64,000 bases of DNA from assembly GCA_947482825.1 (NCBI GenBank), contig CANKMT010000007.1, positions 1-64,000 on the forward strand, in the 5' to 3' direction. Below the pieces are notes generated by a model. The model was not told where the DNA came from. It worked only from the letters and a program-made list of their open reading frames with translations, and searched no databases. A program made the position numbers and the translations under genes. The DNA is from Betaproteobacteria bacterium. GTDB taxonomy: Bacteria; Pseudomonadota; Gammaproteobacteria; Burkholderiales; SG8-39. This document shows positions 43,145 through 51,849 of this stretch, piece after piece; positions within the stretch are counted from its first letter, which is position 1, and every line of letters begins with the position of its first letter.

Positions 43145-44926
43145 TCAGAACCACTTGATGGCCTGGAAATGCACTCGCGGTGTGCGCCTTGCGGTGTCCG
43201 CATTCGGATCGTCGTTCTCGCCGCGCCAGGCCATGGTGGTCTTGAAGAGGAAGTCATTGTCTTTCCCGACCGTGATTCCGACACCAAGCGAGGAGATTCC
43301 GACGTTGTTCGCACCCGTGACGTTGGTTGGCGGACTATGGTTGACTTTGACGCGACCCGCGTCATAGAACCCAAGGAGGGTCACGTCACCCTGCAAGAGC
43401 TGGAACTTCGGCACGTTGTAGCGCAACTCCGTCGTGAAGATGAATCCTTGATCGCCGGGTCCCTGCCCCGCAGGATAGCCGCGCACGCCATTCGCGCCGC
43501 CCAGCGACATCTTCTCTGCAGAGCTGAGGTTTTTGTCCGCGTGCTGCCCGCTCAGGGCAAATAGCATGTTGACATTCTCTGAAATCAACTGCAGGCGACG
43601 GTAATCGAGGTTCACCTTGGCGAACTTGCCCTGCGTATTCAAACCGGTGGCGCCCTGGTCGACTGAGATCATTGCCGCCGAACCGAAGGCCAGCGTGCCC
43701 TCGGTGTAACTCACCGAGAAGGAGTTCATCGCCCCGCCGAACATTCGGTCGCGCAAGTCACCGACAAGCGCCAGCTTGAAGGAGTTGATCGACCGGTCCT
43801 CGATCGTGTTGGTGGTATCGATGCGGTCTTTCAGCATCTTGTTTTCGTACGACACTTGCCCAATCAGGTTGACGTTGCGCGTGCGAATGAATGGGTAAAG
43901 GCCGTACAAGCTGGTAACCGCGCCTTCGCCATGTGCATGGAGCGTCGAAAAATCGCGCTCCAAGCTGTAACGAAAGGTGGAGTAGCTGGTGCCCAGGCGT
44001 GTCCCGCTGTAGCCGACGGGCACCGAGATCGCGGCCCGTACGAAGGTCATCTGTTCGTTTGTAAACGTCGCACGCACCGAGAGCTGGTCGCCGAAACCGC
44101 TCAGATTGTTACCATTGACGTTGGCGCCCGTGACCAATTCGCCGGTAAAACGACCGCCGTGGTTGGTGATGTCGGCATAGCCAGAAATGATGTTGCCGCT
44201 TTCCTTCAGGTTCACGCGCAAGTCGGCGGCGCCAATTGCCTTGGTGCTGGGACCGATCTCCGAACTGACCACGACGTTCGGCAGGTCGCTCAAAAGGAGA
44301 AGCGGGCGCTCGAGGCTCACCTCGGTGATCGGATCGCCTTCCTTGAGGTTGTGGTCCAGCAAGCCTTTGGCGAACTCGGGGCGGAGTCTCGCCTTCGGAT
44401 CTGGTTTGAGTTCGACCGTACCCAGGCGGCCTTCCAGGATCGCGATTTCGACTACGCCGTCTTTGATTTGCTGCGCCGGCAAGTAGGCCTGCGCGAGAAA
44501 ATATCCATTGGCTCGGTAGTAAGCACGAACACTGTTTGCAGCTTCGATCAGCCCTTCGAAGTCAAGCTCCTTGCCAATCGAATCCTTGAGTGCCGGCTGC
44601 AGTTCTGTTTCGGAATAGACGCGATTGCCCGAAATCGTGAACTTCTTGACCGTAACCTTGAGCGACGCGGAGCCTCGCATCGCCGGCCGCGGCTGCTCTT
44701 CTCGAGGCAGAACTGACTGCTCGGGCCGGGGCGGGGAAGGAACGCGCTCGCGTTCTTGTTGCTGGAGAATCTGCCCAGCATCGGGACGAAGTTGCGCGAC
44801 CTGCGGTACCGGCTGCGCCAGGCAAACCTGTGACGCAACAAGAACCGAAATGGCGACAGCGCCGCGTTGAAGCGCCGACCCTAGCCTCAGACGTCCGACC
44901 GAATTGTCTTGCTCGCTATCGCACAT
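43145..44926 (-). CDS. Two-partner secretion outer-membrane transporter (TpsB, ShlB/FhaC-like)
   Basis: 593-aa outer-membrane protein. ATG 44926 follows AGGGGG and opens a signal peptide ending VCLAQP. A Pro/Gln-rich linker helix region follows, then POTRA domains (SLKVTVKKFTISGNRVYSE, ELDFEGLIEAANSVRAYYR) and a 16-strand barrel containing the VRGY loop motif GANGVRGYPAGQGPG. The C-terminus ends in Phe (HFQAIKWF), as expected for BAM substrates. It would export a large TpsA exoprotein, but no TpsA gene is present in this window. The 254 bp downstream, up to the cyclase gene, hold no gene I can support. Confidence 0.92.
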   Translation of the reverse strand: MCDSEQDNSVGRLRLGSALQRGAVAISVLVASQVCLAQPVPQVAQLRPDAGQILQQQERERVPSPPRPEQSVLPREEQPRPAMRGSASLKVTVKKFTISGNRVYSETELQPALKDSIGKELDFEGLIEAANSVRAYYRANGYFLAQAYLPAQQIKDGVVEIAILEGRLGTVELKPDPKARLRPEFAKGLLDHNLKEGDPITEVSLERPLLLLSDLPNVVVSSEIGPSTKAIGAADLRVNLKESGNIISGYADITNHGGRFTGELVTGANVNGNNLSGFGDQLSVRATFTNEQMTFVRAAISVPVGYSGTRLGTSYSTFRYSLERDFSTLHAHGEGAVTSLYGLYPFIRTRNVNLIGQVSYENKMLKDRIDTTNTIEDRSINSFKLALVGDLRDRMFGGAMNSFSVSYTEGTLAFGSAAMISVDQGATGLNTQGKFAKVNLDYRRLQLISENVNMLFALSGQHADKNLSSAEKMSLGGANGVRGYPAGQGPGDQGFIFTTELRYNVPKFQLLQGDVTLLGFYDAGRVKVNHSPPTNVTGANNVGISSLGVGITVGKDNDFLFKTTMAWRGENDDPNADTARRTPRVHFQAIKWF

Positions 44927-45057
44927 CTGTGCGCCCCCTGACCGAGTGCGAATCCTAGCATCGCACCTATCGCATTCCGAAAAACCGCACCGCGCCTGAA
45001 AAAACAATCGCCACTCACGCATCAAGTACGCGGTAAGGACCACTAACCAAAGATTTG

Positions 45058-45096
45058 TTTTTTTTCTTATAGTTACAGTTTTCTGTTAACAAAACT
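45058..45096. promoter_or_regulatory. AT-rich block with inverted repeat upstream of tpsB
   Basis: Within the 397-bp tpsB-ccmA gap there is an eight-T run (45058-45065), a TATAAG-like box on the minus strand, and the inverted repeat AGTTTT-N8-AAAACT (45077-45096), whose spacer contains the palindrome GTTAAC. Composition is strikingly AT-rich for this genome. It lies about 130-170 bp upstream of the tpsB start and is a likely regulatory region for that gene. Confidence 0.45.
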
Positions 45097-45174
45097 TACG
45101 AAGTTTCCCGCTTGAACCTGAGAGTAGCTGCAAAGTGCCGGATTCACAAGCCTGAATTTCGACCGCTAACGGCC

Positions 45175-45206
45175 GCAAAAGCACGTTGTTGCGCTTTTGC
45201 AACAAC
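45175..45206 (+). promoter_or_regulatory. Two mutually exclusive hairpins upstream of ccmA
   Basis: GCAAAAGC (45175-45182) can pair with GCTTTTGC (45193-45200), and GTTGTTGC (45185-45192) can pair with GCAACAAC (45199-45206). Both are perfect 8-bp stems and they share bases 45199-45200, so only one can form. This could be a switching RNA leader for ccmA (start 45324), or nested operators. No T tract follows either stem. Confidence 0.4.
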
Positions 45207-45323
45207 TTGACGCCAGCCCCTTTCTACATTGAGCGGGCGCAGTCGCCGGGACTGGAAAAAAAGCTTTTCCTGTAGAGTGCGCGACCACGCGAAACCGTAA
45301 AGCAAACACGGAATGGAAGACGA

Positions 45324-45968
45324 ATGACCCGGCATCATGAACGCTTCGCTCTTGAGGCGCGGGGGTTGGCTTGCACGCGGGGGGACCGAACCGTCTTCAC
45401 AGGCCTCGATTTCGAGCTCTCGAATGGAGGCCTCCTGAGGATCAGCGGCCCCAATGGCAGTGGCAAAACCAGTTTGCTGCGGTTGCTTTGCGGGCTGCTT
45501 TCGCCGTCGCAAGGGGCGATCGAATGGAACGGCGAGCCGCTCGCCTCCCTGGGAGAGGATTATCACGGCGACCTGGCGTATGTCGGACACCTGAACGGCG
45601 TCAAGGACGAACTCGACGTCGAGGAGAACCTGGCCCACGCGGTGAAGTTTGCCGGCTTGGAAGCCGACGCCGGCGATCTCGCAGCGGCCCTTCAGGAATT
45701 CGCCCTTGGGGATTTCGTGCGGCTCCAGTGCAAGTTTCTTTCTCAAGGGCAAAAACGCAGGCTCGCCCTCGCCCGCTTGCGGCTGTGCATGGCGAAAGCC
45801 TTGTGGGTCCTCGATGAGCCGTTTGTTGCGCTCGACGGGGCAGGCGTGGAAGTCGTTCGCACTTTGATAGAGCAACACTTGGCCGGCGGCGGCCTTGCCG
45901 TGCTGACGACCCACCAGGAAGTCCCGATCAACTGCGCGGACACCCGGCGCATCGAGCTTGCCGCGTGA
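45324..45968 (+). CDS. ccmA: Cytochrome c biogenesis ABC ATPase CcmA
   Basis: 214-aa ATPase of the CcmABCD complex, which releases holo-CcmE carrying heme in System I maturation. Walker A is ISGPNGSGKTSLLRLLCGLL, the signature is FLSQGQKRRLALARL, Walker B is LWVLDEPFVALD, and the switch His is LTTHQE. ATG 45324 follows GGAAGACGA. The stop overlaps ccmB as TGATG. Confidence 0.95.
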   Translation: MTRHHERFALEARGLACTRGDRTVFTGLDFELSNGGLLRISGPNGSGKTSLLRLLCGLLSPSQGAIEWNGEPLASLGEDYHGDLAYVGHLNGVKDELDVEENLAHAVKFAGLEADAGDLAAALQEFALGDFVRLQCKFLSQGQKRRLALARLRLCMAKALWVLDEPFVALDGAGVEVVRTLIEQHLAGGGLAVLTTHQEVPINCADTRRIELAA

Positions 45969-46645
45969 TGCCGAGCGTCTTGTCGGCGGTTCGCGCGGTG
46001 ATCGCGCGGGACCTGCAGGTGGTGCTCAGAAGCAAGTCCGATGCGGCCAATTCCGTGCTGTTCTTCGTGCTCGTCGTAAGCCTGTTCCCGCTCGGCATCG
46101 GTCCCGAGCCGGCGCTCCTCCGGGCAGTGGCGCCGGGAATTGTCTGGGTCGCGGCGCTGCTCGCTTCGATGCTCGCACTGTCGCGCCTCTTTGCATCCGA
46201 CTTCGCGGACGGCACGTTGGAGCAACTGGCCCTTGCGCCCTATCCGCTTGGCGCGCTGGTGGCCGGCAAGGTCGTGGCGCACTGGCTGGTGACCGGATTT
46301 CCGCTCGTGCTCGTGGCGCCCCTTCTGGGCCTGCAGTTCGGCCTTGGCGCCGAAGCAGAGACGGCCCTGGTCATCTCCCTCGCGCTCGGCACGCCGGTGC
46401 TTAGCCTGCTGGGCTCCGTGGCAGCCGCGCTGACTCTTGGCCTGCGGACGGGCGGTGCGCTCGTTTCCCTGATCGTGCTTCCGCTTTGCGCACCGGTCCT
46501 GATCTTCGGCGCCGGCGCGGTGGATGCGGCGGCATCGGGCCTGGGCGCGGGCCCGCATCTTTCGCTTCTTGGCGCGTATCTCCTGCCCAGCGCCCTTTTC
46601 GGCCCATGGGTCGCCGCGGTCGCGCTTAGAATCGCACTCGAATGA
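45968..46645 (+). CDS. ccmB: Heme exporter membrane subunit CcmB
   Basis: 225-aa inner-membrane protein with six hydrophobic segments. The N-terminal VIARDLQVVLRSKSDAANS and the following FFVLVVSLFPLGIGPEP are typical of CcmB, as is LSRLFASDFADGTLEQLALA. It forms the membrane part of the CcmAB ABC unit. The start is ATG 45968 in the TGATG junction; a GTG directly upstream is possible. Confidence 0.94.
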   Translation: MPSVLSAVRAVIARDLQVVLRSKSDAANSVLFFVLVVSLFPLGIGPEPALLRAVAPGIVWVAALLASMLALSRLFASDFADGTLEQLALAPYPLGALVAGKVVAHWLVTGFPLVLVAPLLGLQFGLGAEAETALVISLALGTPVLSLLGSVAAALTLGLRTGGALVSLIVLPLCAPVLIFGAGAVDAAASGLGAGPHLSLLGAYLLPSALFGPWVAAVALRIALE

Positions 46646-46676
46646 CACGGCACCTGCACCGGAATCCGACCCGACA

Positions 46677-47420
46677 ATGACCACGTTCAACTGGTTCAAA
46701 TACTCATCGCCCCCGGCGTTCTATCCGGTCGCCGGACGACTCGTTCCGTGGTTCTTCGCGGCCTCCGCAGCCCTTGCGGCCGCAGGGACTTATATCGGCT
46801 TCTTCGTCGCGCCGACCGACGCCCAACAAGGCGAGGCTTATCGAATCATCTACATCCATGTCGCGGCCGCCTGGATGTCGATGTTCCTGTACCTGGTCAT
46901 GGCTTTCTGGGCCGGCGTGGGCCTGGCCTTCAATACGCGCCTGTCCTCCATGATGGCGTCTGCCATCGCGCCGACCGGCGCGCTCATGACCTTCATCGCA
47001 CTCTGGACCGGCTCTTTATGGGGAAAGCCGACATGGGGGACATGGTGGGTCTGGGATGCGCGGCTCACTTCGGAACTCATCCTGCTGTTCCTCTACCTGG
47101 GGTTTATCTCGCTGCAGGCTTCGATTGACGATCCACGTCGCGCCGACAAGGCCGGAGCGGTGCTCGCCCTGGTGGGCGTGGTGAATGTTCCGATCATCTA
47201 TTTCTCGGTGCAGTGGTGGAACACGTTGCACCAGGGGGCGTCAGTCAGCCTGACCAAGAGCCCGAGCATGGCGGCAACAATGCTCGCCGGGATGCTCGTT
47301 TTCGCGCTCGCGTTCTGGATGTACTCGATCGCGGCCTCGCTGATGCGCGTTCGCGCGATCATCCTGGAGCGGGAGCGAAACGCCGCTTGGGCTTCGCAGG
47401 TCCGTGAGGCGCCGTCATGA
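46677..47420 (+). CDS. ccmC: Heme-handling membrane protein CcmC
   Basis: 247-aa protein with six membrane segments. The tryptophan-rich WWD motif is seen as WGKPTWGTWWVWDARLTSE, which binds heme, and conserved His residues flank it (IYIHVAAAWMSM and WWNTLHQG). CcmC loads heme onto CcmE. The start is ATG 46677, 31 nt after ccmB; the next gene overlaps by 4 nt. Confidence 0.96.
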   Translation: MTTFNWFKYSSPPAFYPVAGRLVPWFFAASAALAAAGTYIGFFVAPTDAQQGEAYRIIYIHVAAAWMSMFLYLVMAFWAGVGLAFNTRLSSMMASAIAPTGALMTFIALWTGSLWGKPTWGTWWVWDARLTSELILLFLYLGFISLQASIDDPRRADKAGAVLALVGVVNVPIIYFSVQWWNTLHQGASVSLTKSPSMAATMLAGMLVFALAFWMYSIAASLMRVRAIILERERNAAWASQVREAPS

Positions 47421-47572
47421 ACTGGGGCAGCGCGGGCGAATTCTTCGCGATGGGCGGCTACGGCCTTTACGTTTGGGGATCGTACGGTGCGACGGTGATT
47501 GTCATCGGATGGGAGATCGCAATGCTTGTCTCGCGCCACCGGGCCGCGAACCGCGGAAACGGGAATCCCTAG
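47417..47572 (+). CDS. ccmD: Heme exporter small protein CcmD
   Basis: 51-aa single-span protein. It begins MNWGSAGEFFAMGGYGLYVW and continues with one membrane helix (GATVIVIGWEIAMLV) and a basic tail. The FxMGGYxxYVW motif is diagnostic of CcmD, which stabilises CcmC-CcmE contacts. The start overlaps the ccmC stop (ATGA). The stop overlaps convergent ccmI by 4 bp (CTAG), so this is where the two halves of the ccm system meet. Confidence 0.93.
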   Translation: MNWGSAGEFFAMGGYGLYVWGSYGATVIVIGWEIAMLVSRHRAANRGNGNP

Positions 47573-48816
47573 GGCACGACCGAATCGATTACGATCTTCA
47601 GGCCTTTCGCACCGACCTTCACCGATGCGCTCGCGCCTTGGAGGTCGCCAGCCTGTGAAATCGCATTCCCGGATTTCGAGATCCGCGCCGACACGATGAC
47701 CTCCGAGACGCCTGACAGCTTGAGGTCCTGACTCATGGCCAGCGTGTCATCGAGCGTGAATTCAAGCGGCAGGTCGGATACTCGCCGACGCAGGACGGCC
47801 AGCGGGATGCGCGGGCCATTTACCGCGCGCGCGAAAACAAACAGTGTGTCCGTCGCGTTCGTCTTGGGAGCGAGCGCCGGGCTCAGCGTGACTTGGCCGC
47901 CCACGCTCCCTGCGGATGCGGTTTTCTGCGGAGTGTTCGCCGCGGTTTTCTCCGGGCCGGCGGCTTTCTGAGCGGACTTCGTGCCACCGAGCTCGCGCGC
48001 TTCGGCAATGCTATCCGCGATCGACTTCGTGAGTTCCGAATCCGCCGGCAGTATCTGCAACAGCTTTTCCCAAAGTGCAATCGCAGCCGGATAGTCCTTG
48101 CGGTAGAACGCCTCGGTCCCCGCCATTGCGAGCGCCTTCGGCTGGGACGGGTTGATTGCCAGCGCCCGGGTTACCAGCTCCATGGGCTTGCCTAGCAGGT
48201 TGCGCCCCTGGCTCATGGCCTGCGCATCGGCATAGTCGGCGTAAAGGTCGGCGTCGTCATCGATCTTTGCAACCGCTTTCGCATACGCGGCGACGGCTTC
48301 GTCCATGCGTTGCATGACGTAATAGGACCGCCCGAGCAACGCCCAGCCCTTTGCATCGTCCGGATTCTTCTGCAGCCGCTCCGCCAGGCGCGCCACCATG
48401 TCCTCGACGTCCGCGGCCGAGGCCTGCGGCGCGGCGGCGCCCGTCTGGGTGCTCAGGCCCCCGGAGTCCCCGATCCCGATGTACATCGACGAGGCTGCAA
48501 GCGGAATGAGCACGCCGAGGGCGATAGCGGTACGGCGCCCGCCACCCGATTCGGATTTGCCTCGCGGGGTCCCTCCGGAAGTTTCCTCCAGCGTGCGCCG
48601 TTCGAGTTCGGCGCGCGCCACCTCGAATTGCCGTGGCGAGATGGCGCCGCGCTCGAGGTCGCCGTTGAGTTCGGCCAGTTGGTCGCGCAGGATCTCGAGA
48701 TTGGTCCCCGGCGCACCGGGCGCCTCCCCAGGCGCCCGTCGTCGGGTGAGCGGCCAAATGACGCAGGCCAGCGCAGCCAGCGTCATTGCGACTGCAACTG
48801 AGACAAACACTGTCAA
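47569..48816 (-). CDS. ccmI: Cytochrome c maturation protein CcmI
   Basis: 415-aa apocytochrome c chaperone. Two N-terminal membrane helices (FVSVAVAMTLAALACVIWPL and TAIALGVLIPLAASSMYIGI) flank a cytoplasmic leucine-zipper-like loop (LRDQLAELNGDLERGAI). A periplasmic TPR region (KGWALLGRSYYVMQRMDEA) and a C-terminal IG-like domain follow (FVFARAVNGPRIPLAVLRRR). It is the last gene of the minus-strand ccmEFGHI operon and overlaps ccmH by 4 nt. Confidence 0.93.
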   Translation of the reverse strand: MTVFVSVAVAMTLAALACVIWPLTRRRAPGEAPGAPGTNLEILRDQLAELNGDLERGAISPRQFEVARAELERRTLEETSGGTPRGKSESGGGRRTAIALGVLIPLAASSMYIGIGDSGGLSTQTGAAAPQASAADVEDMVARLAERLQKNPDDAKGWALLGRSYYVMQRMDEAVAAYAKAVAKIDDDADLYADYADAQAMSQGRNLLGKPMELVTRALAINPSQPKALAMAGTEAFYRKDYPAAIALWEKLLQILPADSELTKSIADSIAEARELGGTKSAQKAAGPEKTAANTPQKTASAGSVGGQVTLSPALAPKTNATDTLFVFARAVNGPRIPLAVLRRRVSDLPLEFTLDDTLAMSQDLKLSGVSEVIVSARISKSGNAISQAGDLQGASASVKVGAKGLKIVIDSVVP

Positions 48817-49295
48817 GCCGGGCCCTTGCCGGCACCGCCGTCGAGCAACTCCCTGGCTCGACGCTGCTCTTGGCTGGTCAATGCGGCCGGCTCCGTGCGA
48901 CGCCTGCGTGCACGCACATTCAGGATCAACGCCACGATCCCGGCCAGCAGCAGGACACCGGGACCGAACCAGAGGAGGAGCGTTGTCGCTTTGAGCGGCG
49001 GGTTGTAAAGGACAAAGTCGCCGTAACGCTGAACCATGAAAGCGATGATCTCGGGGTCGGTCCTGCCTTGCGCAATCTGCTCGCGCACCTGCCGGCGCAG
49101 GTCCTGCGCAAGTTCGGCGTTCGAGTCGGCGATTGTCTGGTTCTGGCAGACAAGGCAGCGAAGATGCTCCGAAAGCTCGACCGCGCGTTTTTGCTGTACC
49201 CGGTCCGTTTCGGTCGGGACCGCCTCCTTGCCCGCAGCCGGCAGCGGCAGGGTCAGGGACCCGACGACCAGCAGGATTGCAGCGAGCCCCCTCAC
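48813..49295 (-). CDS. ccmH: Cytochrome c maturation thiol reductase CcmH (CcmL type)
   Basis: 160-aa protein with a signal peptide, the redox motif LRCLVCQNQTIADSNAELA (LRCxxC), the three-helix domain, and one C-terminal membrane span (TTLLLWFGPGVLLLAGIVAL). It reduces or holds apocytochrome thiols before heme attachment. It overlaps ccmG by 4 nt and ccmI by 4 nt. Confidence 0.95.
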   Translation of the reverse strand: MRGLAAILLVVGSLTLPLPAAGKEAVPTETDRVQQKRAVELSEHLRCLVCQNQTIADSNAELAQDLRRQVREQIAQGRTDPEIIAFMVQRYGDFVLYNPPLKATTLLLWFGPGVLLLAGIVALILNVRARRRRTEPAALTSQEQRRARELLDGGAGKGPA

Positions 49296-49819
49296 GACTT
49301 CTGCAACTGGCGCACGAGCGGAAGGATCTTGGTTTCGAGCGCCTCGCGGGTTACCGGGCCGATCTGCTTGTAGCGGATGAATCCCGCGCGGTCGATCACG
49401 AAGGTCTCCGGCACGCCATACACGCCGTAGTCGATTCCGACTCGGCCGTCGCGGTCGGTCACACTGAGCAAATAGGGGTCACCGAACTGCTTCAACCACG
49501 CCTTCGCTTCCGGCGGCTTATCCTTGTAGTTCAGGCCGACCACCGGCACGATCCGGTTGCGCGCAAGCTCCACCAGCACCGGATGCTCGTCGCGGCAGGA
49601 CACGCACCACGAGGCCCAGACGTTGAGCAGCCAGACCTGGCCGAGCATGTCCTTCTGCGAAAACTCCAGTTCCGGCCGTTCCAACTGGGCCAGCTTGAAG
49701 GGCGGCACGGGCTTGTTCACGAGCGGGGAGGGCACTTCACGCGGATTGAGGGTGAGGCCGGCGGCGAGGAAGATGGCCAGCACCACGAATAACCCGAGGG
49801 GAAGCAGGTAGCGGTTCAT
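49292..49819 (-). CDS. ccmG: Thioredoxin-like protein CcmG/DsbE
   Basis: 175-aa membrane-anchored thioredoxin. The N-terminal anchor is YLLPLGLFVVLAIFLAAGLT. The active site reads NVWASWCVSCRDEHPVL, so the motif is CVSC, with Ser where many CcmG proteins have Pro. The cis-Pro loop is YGVYGVPETFVID, typical of CcmG. It keeps apocytochrome and CcmH thiols reduced. The start is ATG 49819, overlapping ccmF by 4 nt. Confidence 0.94.
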   Translation of the reverse strand: MNRYLLPLGLFVVLAIFLAAGLTLNPREVPSPLVNKPVPPFKLAQLERPELEFSQKDMLGQVWLLNVWASWCVSCRDEHPVLVELARNRIVPVVGLNYKDKPPEAKAWLKQFGDPYLLSVTDRDGRVGIDYGVYGVPETFVIDRAGFIRYKQIGPVTREALETKILPLVRQLQKS

Positions 49820-51840
49820 GTGCCTACCGCCCCACGGGGTGCTCCCGCCGGGTCCTGTGCGGCCGCCGGCGCAGGCATCGCCCGGTCCTCGCGCCGGACG
49901 GGCATTCGGTAACGCCGATCGGCAAGCGCAAGCAATCCGCCAAGCGCCATCATTGCGCAACCGCCCCAGATCCACGTGATAAACGGCTTGTAGTAGATGC
50001 GTACGCTCCAGGCGCCGTCCTCGACCGGCTCGCCAAGCGAGACATAGAGGTCGCCGAGGAAGCCGCTGTCGATGTCGGCTTCGGTCATCGGCGTGTTGGA
50101 AACGTTGTAGGCGCGCTTTTCCGGCCTGAGTACAGTGACTTCGCGCTCGCCCCGCATCACCCGCACGGTACCTCGCGCCGCGCGATAGTTGGGACCCTTG
50201 ACGCTCTGCGCGCCTTCGAAGCGAAACGTGTAGCCCGCTACGGTGACGGTGTCGCCGATTGCCATGCGCAAGTCCCTTTCGACCTCGTAACCCTTCACCA
50301 GCGTAACCCCGATGATGAAGATGGCGACCCCGCAATGCGCGAGAAGCATCCCGTAATAGCCGCTGGGTTGCGAGGCGAGGCGGGAGGGGAAGCTTCCCTT
50401 CATCGCGGCCAAGCGCTCGCGCAAATTCACGGCGCCCGCGGCCAATATCCAAAATGCAAGCGCCAGGCCGAAACTCACCATCAGCGGCCATTGGCCGAAA
50501 TTCCAGTCTGCCACGGCAAGCGGCACGAGCAGCGCGGTGACCACGCTGACCCCCAACGCCCAGCGAAGTCGCAACGCGAGGTCGGCGGCGCCAGCCTCTT
50601 TCCAACGCGTGATAGGGCCAACACCCATGAGGAACAGCGCAGGAGTCATCAGCGGCACGAACACCGCCTCGAAATACGGCGGCCCGACCGAGATCTTGCC
50701 CAAATTGAGCGCGTCCAGGAAAAGCGGGTAAAGCGTCCCGAGCAGCACCGAGCCTGCAGCGACGATAAGGAACACGTTGTTGGTGAGCAACATCGATTCG
50801 CGCGAGACCGGCTCGAACGATCCGCCCAGCCCGACCCTCGGTGCGCGCCAGGCAAAGAGCAGGAGCGACCCGCCGATCACGACCACGAGGAACGCCAGGA
50901 TGAAGACGCCCCGCCGTGGATCGGTCGCAAAGGCATGGACCGACGTGAGCACCCCCGAGCGCACGAGAAACGTTCCGAGCAAGCTCAGGCTGAACGCGCT
51001 GATGGCGAGGAGGACGGTCCAACTGCGGAATCCCCCGCGCTTTTCGGTCACCGCGAGCGAATGCAAAAGCGCGGTGCCGACCAGCCACGGAATGAACGAG
51101 GCATTCTCGACCGGGTCCCAGAACCACCAACCGCCCCAACCGAGTTCGTAATACGCCCAACCGCTCCCCAAGGCGATGCCGCAGGTCAGGAAGGACCATG
51201 CCAGGATCGTCCACGGGCGCGACCAGCGGGCCCAGGTGGCGTCTAGCTTGCCCCCGAGCAACGCAGCGATGGCGAAGGCGAATGCCACGGAGAACCCCAC
51301 GTACCCCATGTACAGGACCGGCGGGTGGATCACCATGCCCGGGTCCTGCAACAGGGGATTCAGGTCGCGGCCGTCCTCCGCCGCCGGCAGCAGGCGCGCG
51401 AACGGGTTGGAAGTGAGGATCGTGAACAGAAGGAATCCCGAACTCACCAGGCCCATCACGCCGAGCACCCGCGCGGCCATCTCCTCGGGAAGATGCCGGC
51501 TGAAAAACGTGACTGCGGTCGTCCATACCCCGAGCATGAGCACCCAGAGGAGGATCGAGCCCTCGTGGGAGCCCCACGTCGCCGCGATCCGATACTGAAG
51601 CGGCAGCTGGGAGTTGGAGTTGGTAGCCACATTCAGAACCGAGAAATCGTTGGTCGCGAACGACCATGCAAGGCAAACGAACGCCACGGCGACGAAAACG
51701 AACTGGCCTCTTGCCGCCGGCCGGGCCACCGCCATCCAGGCCGGCATTGCACGCGCTGCGCCGACGATCGGGAGCACACCCTGCGCCAACGCAAGCGCCA
51801 AGGCGAGAATGAGGGAAAACTGTCCGATTTCAGGTATCAA
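49816..51840 (-). CDS. ccmF: Heme lyase subunit CcmF
   Basis: 674-aa polytopic protein with about 15 membrane segments. The heme-binding WWD motif is WGGWWFWDPVENASFIPW, preceded by the conserved histidines in the ATWGSHEGSILLW region and followed by SLLGTFLVRSGVLTSVHAFA. CcmF and CcmH attach heme to apocytochrome c. The start is TTG 51840, with AAGG seven to eight bases upstream; no in-frame ATG is nearby. It lies 9 nt after ccmE. Confidence 0.96.
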   Translation of the reverse strand: MIPEIGQFSLILALALALAQGVLPIVGAARAMPAWMAVARPAARGQFVFVAVAFVCLAWSFATNDFSVLNVATNSNSQLPLQYRIAATWGSHEGSILLWVLMLGVWTTAVTFFSRHLPEEMAARVLGVMGLVSSGFLLFTILTSNPFARLLPAAEDGRDLNPLLQDPGMVIHPPVLYMGYVGFSVAFAFAIAALLGGKLDATWARWSRPWTILAWSFLTCGIALGSGWAYYELGWGGWWFWDPVENASFIPWLVGTALLHSLAVTEKRGGFRSWTVLLAISAFSLSLLGTFLVRSGVLTSVHAFATDPRRGVFILAFLVVVIGGSLLLFAWRAPRVGLGGSFEPVSRESMLLTNNVFLIVAAGSVLLGTLYPLFLDALNLGKISVGPPYFEAVFVPLMTPALFLMGVGPITRWKEAGAADLALRLRWALGVSVVTALLVPLAVADWNFGQWPLMVSFGLALAFWILAAGAVNLRERLAAMKGSFPSRLASQPSGYYGMLLAHCGVAIFIIGVTLVKGYEVERDLRMAIGDTVTVAGYTFRFEGAQSVKGPNYRAARGTVRVMRGEREVTVLRPEKRAYNVSNTPMTEADIDSGFLGDLYVSLGEPVEDGAWSVRIYYKPFITWIWGGCAMMALGGLLALADRRYRMPVRREDRAMPAPAAAQDPAGAPRGAVGT

Positions 51841-51849
51841 GATCGTGCC

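Noticed and set aside
45207-45230. TTGACG followed by TACATT as a ccmA promoter
   Set aside because: The spacer is only 12 bp, too short for a sigma-70 promoter.
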